This document shows positions 1 through 6,498 of a stretch of 6,498 nucleotides of DNA, piece after piece; within the stretch, counting starts at the first letter, position 1, and every line of letters begins with the position of its first letter. The notes beneath the pieces are model-generated. The model saw only the letters and a list, made by a program, of their open reading frames with translations. It did not search any database and was not told the DNA's origin. This DNA comes from Phycisphaerae bacterium. GTDB lineage: Bacteria > Planctomycetota > Phycisphaerae > Phycisphaerales > UBA1924. The position numbers and the translations under genes were made by a program. Where the stretch lies: the NCBI GenBank assembly GCA_016794945.1, contig JAEUIX010000088.1, positions 1-6,498 on the forward strand, read 5' to 3'.

Positions 1-1222
1 CGACGCCGCGCTCGACCCCTCCGTCGATCCCGCCGCGCCCTGCGTCTACCTCACGGGCAACTCCCTGGGCTGCATGCCCCGCGCCGTGCCCGTCGCCATC
101 CAGCGCGAGCTCGAGGACTGGCAGTCCCTCGGCGTCGAAGGCCACCTGCACGGCCGCCGCCCCTGGTTCAGCTACCACAAGCTCGCCCGCCAGTCCTCGG
201 CCCGCCTCGTCGGGGCCCTGCCCGGCGAGGTGGTTTGCATGAACTCGCTCACAGTGAACCTGCACCTGCTCATGATCTCGTTCTACAGGCCCACCGCCCA
301 GCGCTACCGCATCATGATCGAGGACAGCGCTTTCCCCAGCGACTCCTACGCCGTCGCCAGCCAGGCCCGCCTCCACGCCGCCCGCGCCGGCTTCAATCCC
401 GACGACGCCGTTGTCCGCCTCCGTCCGCGCGACGGCGAGCACACCCTCCGAACCCCCGACGTCCTCGAAGCCATCGATCGCCACGGCCCCGCTCTGGCCC
501 TGGTCATGCTCGGCGGCGTCAACTACCTCACCGGCCAGTGGTTCGACATGCCCGCCATCACCCGCGCCGGCCAGGCCGCCGGCGCCGCGGTCGGCTGGGA
601 CCTCGCGCACGCCGCCGGAAACGTCCCCCTCGCCCTCCACGACTGGGGCGTCGATTTCGCCGCGTGGTGCACGTACAAGTACCTCAACGCCGGTCCGGGC
701 GCCGTCGCCGGCGCGTTCGTGCACGAACGCCGCGCCGCCGACCGCGCCCTGCCTCAACTCGCCGGCTGGTGGGGCAACGACCCCGCCACGCGCTTCCGCA
801 TGGAGCCCGCCTTCATCCCAGTCCCCACCGCCGACCGCTGGCAGCTCTCCAATCCCCCCGTCCTCTCCCTCACCCCGGTCGTCGAGTCCCTCGCCATCTT
901 CGACCGCGTCGGCATGCCCGCCCTCCGCACAAAGTCCCTCGCCCTCACCGCCTACCTCGAGTTCCTCATCGATCGACTCAACGCCGACGCCCACTCGGGC
1001 CCTGCGGTCGACATCCTCACGCCCCGGGATCCCGAGCAGCGCGGCTGCGCCCTTTCCCTGGTCGTCCGCCGCCGACCGCGCGAGGCCCTGGCCGCCCTTC
1101 AACGCCACGCGGTCATCTGCGACTTCCGCGAGCCCAACGTCATCCGCGCCGCCCCGGTCCCGCTCTACAACTCTTTCCACGATGTCTGGCGATTCTCCCG
1201 CGCCCTGACACAGGTCCGGTAG
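1..1222 (+). CDS. kynU: Kynureninase, 5' end cut by the window edge
   Basis: PLP-dependent hydrolase that cleaves kynurenine (or 3-hydroxykynurenine) to anthranilate (or 3-hydroxyanthranilate) plus alanine, in cytosolic tryptophan breakdown or de novo NAD synthesis. The frame is open from base 2, giving 406 visible residues. It starts inside the conserved YLTGNSLG segment, which lies upstream of the first in-frame ATG at 74, so that ATG is internal and about 15-25 N-terminal residues are missing. Other family landmarks are NSLTVNLHLLM, FPSDSYAVASQ, GVNYLTG, WDLAHAAGNVPL with the PLP-pyridine Asp, CTYKYLNAGPG with the PLP Lys (codon 677-679), GWWGNDPATRF, WQLSNPP, and a C-terminal FREPNVIRAAPVPLYNSF block. 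The C terminus looks complete. No other kynurenine-pathway gene lies in the window, so its pathway role cannot be decided here. It converges on enolase. Family assignment is very secure. Confidence 0.96.
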   Translation, partial: DAALDPSVDPAAPCVYLTGNSLGCMPRAVPVAIQRELEDWQSLGVEGHLHGRRPWFSYHKLARQSSARLVGALPGEVVCMNSLTVNLHLLMISFYRPTAQRYRIMIEDSAFPSDSYAVASQARLHAARAGFNPDDAVVRLRPRDGEHTLRTPDVLEAIDRHGPALALVMLGGVNYLTGQWFDMPAITRAGQAAGAAVGWDLAHAAGNVPLALHDWGVDFAAWCTYKYLNAGPGAVAGAFVHERRAADRALPQLAGWWGNDPATRFRMEPAFIPVPTADRWQLSNPPVLSLTPVVESLAIFDRVGMPALRTKSLALTAYLEFLIDRLNADAHSGPAVDILTPRDPEQRGCALSLVVRRRPREALAALQRHAVICDFREPNVIRAAPVPLYNSFHDVWRFSRALTQVR

Positions 1223-1301
1223 CCGCGCTGAATCGCACCGCGACGCGTCGCCCGTCCGCGGCCGCGCCCACCGCGCATCGGGCCCCGCGGCTCGTTGGTC
1301 C
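1223..1301. other. Convergent kynU/eno spacer with GC-rich palindromes
   Basis: This 79-base gap lies between the converging stop codons of kynureninase and enolase. It holds a perfect 12-base palindrome GCGACGCGTCGC (1240-1251), a perfect 10-base palindrome CGCGGCCGCG (1257-1266), and two CCGCGG copies (1256-1261 and 1285-1290) that could pair as a 6-bp stem around a 23-base loop. No run of T follows on either strand, so it is not a classical intrinsic terminator. It could slow or end transcription from both sides, but such palindromes are easily produced by base composition at this GC level. Confidence 0.25.
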
Positions 1302-2777
<1,476 letters not shown>

Positions 2778-2787
2778 AGAGCCCCGC

Positions 2788-3492
2788 ATGCCCAATTCCC
2801 AGGACATGTTCAAGCAGCGGATCGACGGCCTCAAGGCCGACCTGGTCCGGCAGGGCCGGCGCGTTCAGGCTCTCATGGAGGCCTCCTTCGAGGCCATCTT
2901 CTCCTGCGACCCCGCCGCCGCCGACCGCATCGCCGAGCTCGACGAAGCCGTTGACCGCGTCGACGTCGACCTCGAGAAGGCCGCGGTTGCCTTGCTCACC
3001 GACGCCACCGGCGAGGCCGCCGCCATGAAGCCCGAGCACCTTCGCATGGTGCTCACCATCGTCAAGATCAACAACGAGCTCGAACGCGTCGCCGACCTGG
3101 GCGTCTCCATCGCCGAGCAGGTACGGACCCTGGCAGGCTGCGGCAGCCGGCTCCCCGCCACCTTCCGCGTCATGGCCAACTCCTGCGTCGGCGTGCTGCG
3201 TGACGTCACCTCCGCTCTCGATCGGCTTGATCCCGCGCTGGCCAAGGTCGTCCTGCTCAGCGAAGAGGCCATCGGCCAGTTCAAGCAGGCGCTCATCCGC
3301 GACGTCCACCAGCAGATCAGCAGGAACGCGATGTCCCTGGACTTTGCCAGCGGCCTGCACGACGTCGCCGGCTACTGCATCAGCGTTGCCGACCACTGCA
3401 CCAACATCGCCGAGCAGGTCATGTACGTCGCCAGCGGCAAGATCGTCCGGCACCTCCACGGCAAGTGGGAAGAAGTCACCCTCAAGGGCTGA
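2788..3492 (+). CDS. phoU: PhoU-family phosphate signalling protein
   Basis: PhoU proteins are all-helical cytosolic dimers made of two three-helix repeats. They damp phosphate uptake by Pst transporters and signal to the PhoR/PhoB two-component system. This 234-residue protein has normal family length. The first repeat carries NNELERVADLGVSIAEQV (95-112) with the acidic pair E99/D103. The second carries VADHCTNIAEQVMYVASGKIVRH (200-222), close to the family signature, with D202 and E209 kept. The residue expected to be the first acid of that motif is I198, an unusual change. An upstream in-frame TTG at 2764 exists, but the ATG at 2788 gives a typical PhoU N terminus, with a weak AGAG (2778-2781) six bases before it; an ATG at 2806 is less likely. 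No pst, phoB or phoR gene lies nearby, so partner and target are unknown. The gene ends 6 bases from the opposing desulfurase stop. Confidence 0.93.
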   Translation: MPNSQDMFKQRIDGLKADLVRQGRRVQALMEASFEAIFSCDPAAADRIAELDEAVDRVDVDLEKAAVALLTDATGEAAAMKPEHLRMVLTIVKINNELERVADLGVSIAEQVRTLAGCGSRLPATFRVMANSCVGVLRDVTSALDRLDPALAKVVLLSEEAIGQFKQALIRDVHQQISRNAMSLDFASGLHDVAGYCISVADHCTNIAEQVMYVASGKIVRHLHGKWEEVTLKG

Positions 3493-3499
3493 CCGCCCT
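3485..3499. terminator. Short hairpin across the convergent stop codons
   Basis: AGGGC (3485-3489) and GCCCT (3495-3499) form a perfect 5-bp stem around a 5-base loop, TGACC, that contains the phoU stop TGA (3490-3492). The far arm ends on the first base of the opposing desulfurase stop (3499-3501, read as TGA on the minus strand). The structure reads equally on both strands and could be a compact bidirectional terminator. There is no T-run on either side and the stem is short, so confidence is low. Confidence 0.25.
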
Positions 3500-4716
3500 C
3501 ACACCGCCGCCGGCTCGCGGCAGATTTCCCGCAGCGCTTCGGCCGCGGCGTCCAGGTCCGCCCCCGTCACGAACGGCCCCACCGACAGCCGCATTCCCCC
3601 GGCCCGCCCTGGGTCCGCCCGCGTGCCGTATCGCTGGTGGGCCAGCGGCGCACAGTGCAGCCCCGCCCGCCCGATGATCCCCCGCGCCTCCAGCCGCCGC
3701 GCGAGTTCCGCGGGCGCGATGGATTCGTGCACGAACGTGAACACCCCCACGCGCCGCTCCGACTCGGCCGGCCCGATCAGCGACAGCCCCGGTGCATCGA
3801 CCAGCCCGCCGGGCCCCAGCGCCCGATCGATCAGCGACGCCTCGTGCCGCCGCACCTGGTCTGACCCGCGCTCCAGCAGCCACCGCACACCCTCGCTGAG
3901 CCCGATGATCCCGATCGTGTTGTGCGACCCCGGCTCGAACCGCTCCGGCAGCGCCGTCGGCATGCGTTCGTCTTCCGACCGCCACCCCGTGCCCCCTTCA
4001 CGCACCGTATCCATCACCCCGTCCATCCCCGGCGCGATGTACAGCCCGCCCGTGCCCGTCGGCCCCAGCAGGCCCTTGTGCCCCGCGAACGCCACCAAGT
4101 CCGCCCCGCACGCCTCCACGTCCAGTTCCACGTGCCCCAGCGACTGGGCCGCGTCCAGCACGAACGGCACCCCCGCCTCGCGGCAGATCGCCCCGTACGC
4201 CTCCACCGGCTGCACCGCCCCCGTGACGTTGCTGGCGTGCAGCGTCACGAACAGCGCCGTCTCCCGCCCCACCGCCCGACGCAGTTCCTCCGGGTCCGCC
4301 GCGTGCAGCGCCGGGTCCAGCCGCAACCTCCTGCACCGCACCCGGCCCGGGAACGTCTCGGCCAGCGCGTTCAGCGGCCGCAGGGCCGAATTGTGGTCCA
4401 GTTCCGTCGTCAGCAGTTCCACCGGCCCTTCGGTCGTCCGCAGCCGGTGCATCACCACCCCGCGGATCGCCATGTTCATCGCGTCGGTCGTGTTCAGCGT
4501 GAACACCACCCGCTCGGCCGCCGCCCCGTGGATCAGCCGGCACACCCGCTCGCGGCACTGACGCACCAGCGCCGCCGCCGCCCGCGCCTCGGCCGAGCCG
4601 CCCCGCGCGGGCGCGCCGCACGTTTCGGCGTACCGCGCCATCGCCTCGGCCACGCCCGGCGGCTTGGGGTAGCTGGTCGCCGCGTTGTCCAGGTAGATCC
4701 GGCCGGGCGCGAGCAT
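3499..4716 (-). CDS. Cysteine desulfurase-like class V aminotransferase
   Basis: Fold-type I PLP enzyme that probably takes sulfur from L-cysteine as an enzyme persulfide for Fe-S cluster, thio-cofactor or tRNA thiolation, releasing alanine. In 405 residues it shows IYLDNAATSYPKP (7-19), ELDHNS (105-110, aromatic-stacking H108), VLDAAQSLGH with PLP-pyridine D188, AGHKGLLGPTGTGGLYI (211-227) with Schiff-base K214, GSHNTIGI (263-270), and RAGLHCAPLAH (350-360) with candidate persulfide C355. The LHCAP form and the short active-site loop resemble the stand-alone SufS-like group (the TIGR01977 type as I recall it) rather than IscS, whose Cys sits in a longer loop. The ATG at 4716 is the only plausible start. 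No strong Shine-Dalgarno precedes it, but ftsY ends 26 bases upstream, so translation may depend on coupling. No suf or isc scaffold gene lies beside it; the sulfur acceptor is unknown. Some relatives act on selenocysteine or cysteine sulfinate. Confidence 0.88.
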   Translation of the reverse strand: MLAPGRIYLDNAATSYPKPPGVAEAMARYAETCGAPARGGSAEARAAAALVRQCRERVCRLIHGAAAERVVFTLNTTDAMNMAIRGVVMHRLRTTEGPVELLTTELDHNSALRPLNALAETFPGRVRCRRLRLDPALHAADPEELRRAVGRETALFVTLHASNVTGAVQPVEAYGAICREAGVPFVLDAAQSLGHVELDVEACGADLVAFAGHKGLLGPTGTGGLYIAPGMDGVMDTVREGGTGWRSEDERMPTALPERFEPGSHNTIGIIGLSEGVRWLLERGSDQVRRHEASLIDRALGPGGLVDAPGLSLIGPAESERRVGVFTFVHESIAPAELARRLEARGIIGRAGLHCAPLAHQRYGTRADPGRAGGMRLSVGPFVTGADLDAAAEALREICREPAAV

Positions 4717-4742
4717 GCGCCATCGTACCCGAGCCCCGTGCC

Positions 4743-5666
4743 CTACTCGCCCAGCAGCGCCTCGACGAACGCGTCGGCGTCGAACGGCTCCACGTCCTCC
4801 GGCGTCTCACCCACGCCCACGAACTTCACGGGGATCTGGGTTCCGTGCCGGATCGCGACCACGATGCCCCCCTTGGCCGTCCCGTCCAGCTTGGCCAGGA
4901 AGATCCCCGTCACCTGCGCGTGCTTCGAGAACTCCTCGGCCTGCCGCAGCGCGTTCTGCCCCGTCGTCGCGTCCAGCACCAGCAGCGTCTCGTGCGGCGC
5001 GCCGGGAATCTGCCGCCCGATCACCGAGCGGATCTTGCCCAGTTGCCGCATCAAGGGGTCCTGCGTCTGCAGCCGACCCGCCGTGTCGATGATCAGCACG
5101 TCGATGTTCCGCGCCGCCGCCGCCTTGGCCGCGTCGAACGCCACCGCCGCCGGGTCGCCGCCCTGCTGGCCCTTGACCACCTCCACCCCCAGCCGCTCCG
5201 ACCAGATCTCCAGCTGCCGCACCGCCCCCGCCCGGAACGTGTCGCACGCGCCCAGCAGCACGCTCTTGCCCGCCGCCCGGTACTTGGCGGCGATCTTGGC
5301 GATGCTCGTCGTCTTGCCCGCGCCGTTGATGCCCGTCACCAGAATGACCGTCGGCCCCGCCGGAGCCTGGGCCATCTCCACCGCCGGCCCGCCCAGCAGC
5401 GCCTTGAGTTCCCGCTTGAGATGCTCCAGCAGGTCCTCCGACCGCGTGAGCTTGCCCGCCCGGAAATCCTCCTTCGCTCCGTCCAGCAGCCGGCGCGTCG
5501 CCGCGACGCCCACGTCGGCCTCGATCAGCATCTTCTCCACGTCCGCCAGCAGCCCCTCGTCCAGCCGCCGGCCCAAGATCAGCGACCGCAGCCCGCTGGT
5601 CAGCGCCTGCCGCGTCCGCGACAGCCCCGCCTTCAACTTCGAGATCACGCTCCGGAACAGGCCCAT
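4743..5666 (-). CDS. ftsY: Signal recognition particle receptor FtsY
   Basis: SRP-GTPase that docks ribosome-SRP complexes at the inner membrane, so that membrane proteins are inserted co-translationally; partner is Ffh. The 307 residues contain the NG core only: N-domain helices (about 1-95), then the G domain with P-loop GINGAGKTT (112-120), DTFRAGA (142-148), DTAGR (194-198), AKLDGTAKGG (258-267; Ala where many FtsY have Thr before KxD) and GVGETPEDVEPF (284-295). There is no long acidic A domain as in E. coli FtsY. The amphipathic start MGLFRSVISKLKAGL is the likely lipid-contact helix. FtsY rather than Ffh: there is no methionine-rich M domain and the protein ends right after the G domain. 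ATG 5666 follows the nusB stop by 3 bases, with GAAGG (5674-5678) inside the nusB end as ribosome binding site, indicating coupled translation. Confidence 0.97.
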   Translation of the reverse strand: MGLFRSVISKLKAGLSRTRQALTSGLRSLILGRRLDEGLLADVEKMLIEADVGVAATRRLLDGAKEDFRAGKLTRSEDLLEHLKRELKALLGGPAVEMAQAPAGPTVILVTGINGAGKTTSIAKIAAKYRAAGKSVLLGACDTFRAGAVRQLEIWSERLGVEVVKGQQGGDPAAVAFDAAKAAAARNIDVLIIDTAGRLQTQDPLMRQLGKIRSVIGRQIPGAPHETLLVLDATTGQNALRQAEEFSKHAQVTGIFLAKLDGTAKGGIVVAIRHGTQIPVKFVGVGETPEDVEPFDADAFVEALLGE

Positions 5667-5669
5667 GGC

Positions 5670-6110
5670 TCAGCCTTCGCTCCGCGGCGGTTCGGCCGCC
5701 CCCAGCACCCGTTTGAGCACCTTGTCCAGCAGCCCGTTCACGAACGCCGGAGATCGGTCCGTGCTGAACTGCTTGGCCAGTTCCACCGCGTCGTTCACGA
5801 TCACCTTCGGCAGCGCCCCTGGCCGGTGCATCTGGTAGTGCGCCAGCCGCAGGATCGCCCTATCCACAGCCGCCTGTCGGCGCGCCGGCCACGCCGGTGC
5901 CAGCGCCTCCATCGCCGCGTCCGACTCGGCCCTCGCGTTCCATGCCTCGACCGCCTCGGCGTACGCCGCGTCGCGTTCCTGCGGCGTGAACCCTTCCCAC
6001 TGGTCGAGCGACAGCCGCACATCGGGCAGGTGCTCGGCCTGCCCGCCCCGTGCGTCGATCTGGTAGAGCGCCTGGAAGGCCAGCCGCCGCAGGTCGCGTC
6101 CGCTGGCCAT
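5670..6110 (-). CDS. nusB: Transcription antitermination factor NusB
   Basis: Small helical RNA-binding protein that binds boxA RNA together with NusE (ribosomal protein S10) and keeps RNA polymerase from stopping early, mainly on rRNA operons. At 146 residues it has normal length. It opens with RDLRRLAFQALYQID (5-19), the Arg-rich RNA-binding helix. The second half has the family block DRAILRLAHYQM (83-94), PKVIVNDAVELAKQFS (101-116) and FVNGLLDKVLKR (123-134). The middle (about 25-75) is less conserved. The ATG at 6110 overlaps the ribH stop by one base (TGATG) and is preceded by GGAGG (6119-6123) with eight bases spacing, inside ribH, so the two are translationally coupled. The ribH-nusB neighbourhood is common in bacteria and supports the call. 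Confidence 0.97.
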   Translation of the reverse strand: MASGRDLRRLAFQALYQIDARGGQAEHLPDVRLSLDQWEGFTPQERDAAYAEAVEAWNARAESDAAMEALAPAWPARRQAAVDRAILRLAHYQMHRPGALPKVIVNDAVELAKQFSTDRSPAFVNGLLDKVLKRVLGAAEPPRSEG

Positions 6111-6498
6111 CAGCGCCCCCTCCGGCCGAGCGCCCGCATGGCGTCGAGCGTCAGCAGCACCGCCCCCATGGCCTCGGCCCCCTTGTTGCCCACGGCCCCG
6201 CCCGCCCGCTCCAGCGCCTGCCGCTGCGAGTTCACGGTCAGCACCCCAAGCCCGATGGGCACGCCCGTCTGCGCCGCCAGCAGCCCCAGCCCCGTCGTCA
6301 CCGCCGCCGCCAGGTACTCATCGTGCCGCGTCTGTCCCTTGACGATGCACCCCAGGGCCACCACCCCGTCGAACCGCCCCGACCGCGCCGCCGCCCCGCA
6401 CAACGCCAGCAGCTCGAACGACCCCGGTGCATCGACCAGCGTCAGCGCATCGGGGTCGCCCCCCGCCGCGGCGAACGCGTCGATCGCCCCGCCCAGCA
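6110..6498 (-). CDS. ribH: 6,7-dimethyl-8-ribityllumazine synthase, 5' end cut
   Basis: Penultimate enzyme of riboflavin synthesis: condenses 5-amino-6-ribitylaminouracil with 3,4-dihydroxy-2-butanone 4-phosphate to lumazine, in cytosolic multimers. The frame is open to the right edge; 128 residues are visible and about 25-30 N-terminal ones lie outside the window. Visible motifs are DAPGSFELLAL (substrate-loop Phe and Glu), FDGVVALGCIVKGQTRHDEYL with the catalytic His (codon 6323-6325), GVPIGLGVLTVNSQRQALERAGG, and GNKGAEAM (phosphate and subunit contacts). The in-frame TTG at 6401-6403 is internal, since conserved sequence continues upstream of it. The catalytic loop reads TRHDE where many relatives have TPHFE, but His is kept. 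It is the first visible gene of the minus-strand cluster; the cluster promoter must lie beyond the window. Confidence 0.95.
   Translation of the reverse strand, partial: LGGAIDAFAAAGGDPDALTLVDAPGSFELLALCGAAARSGRFDGVVALGCIVKGQTRHDEYLAAAVTTGLGLLAAQTGVPIGLGVLTVNSQRQALERAGGAVGNKGAEAMGAVLLTLDAMRALGRRGR
6119..6123 (-). promoter_or_regulatory. Ribosome binding site of nusB, inside ribH
   Basis: On the minus strand the bases read GGAGG, eight bases before the nusB ATG and within the last codons of ribH. With the one-base stop/start overlap, it supports coupled translation of ribH and nusB. Confidence 0.55.

Noticed and set aside
3200..4561. A 453-codon plus-strand frame across the end of phoU and the desulfurase
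   Set aside because: It is a Ser/Pro/Arg-rich shadow of two clear genes, with no recognisable domain.
3484..4716. Possible transferred or mobile origin of the desulfurase gene
   Set aside because: Codon use and GC look the same as the neighbours, there are no flanking repeats or transposase remnants, and its spacing fits the operon.
3922..5838. A 638-codon open frame on the plus strand, opposite the desulfurase, ftsY and part of nusB
   Set aside because: It is opposite three well-conserved genes, its translation is low-complexity Arg/Pro/Ser-rich, and no family motif is seen; GC-rich third positions remove stops from the opposite strand.

Overview
The window is a G+C-rich stretch (about 70% by eye) of ordinary bacterial chromosome. 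It carries seven recognisable genes packed tightly with almost no spare DNA. Both edge genes are cut by the window. Gene content and order (ribH-nusB-ftsY on one strand, a planctomycete-like enolase, a kynureninase of the long NAD/tryptophan-pathway type, very strong GC-rich third positions) suggest a high-GC planctomycete-like bacterium, perhaps of the Phycisphaerae. That placement is inferred from remembered family features, not from a search.

Layout, left to right. Positions 1-1222 (+) hold the 3' part of a kynureninase gene (kynU), lacking only about its first 15-25 codons. It converges on enolase (eno, 1302-2606, -) across a 79-base gap with GC-rich palindromes. A 181-base divergent spacer (2607-2787), with the only clearly AT-richer patch in the window, separates eno from a stand-alone phoU-type gene (2788-3492, +). 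PhoU converges on the next gene with only 6 bases between stop codons, and a small hairpin spans both stops.

Positions 3499-6498 are a single minus-strand cluster, transcribed right to left: ribH (cut at its 5' end by the window edge), nusB, ftsY and a class-V aminotransferase-fold cysteine desulfurase-like gene. Junctions are a 1-base TGATG overlap (ribH/nusB), 3 bases (nusB/ftsY) and 26 bases (ftsY/desulfurase), so these four are very probably one transcript. It combines flavin precursor synthesis, transcription antitermination, membrane-protein targeting and probably sulfur transfer. Pairing of ribH with nusB is widespread; ftsY and the desulfurase are the less usual partners.

I found no mobile element, CRISPR array, tRNA, rRNA or phage gene, and no convincing new system. 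The points most worth a second look are a substituted acidic residue in the second metal motif of PhoU, the desulfurase at the end of the ribH-nusB-ftsY cluster, and the hairpin at the convergent stops. Several very long open frames opposite the real genes are by-products of GC-rich codon use.
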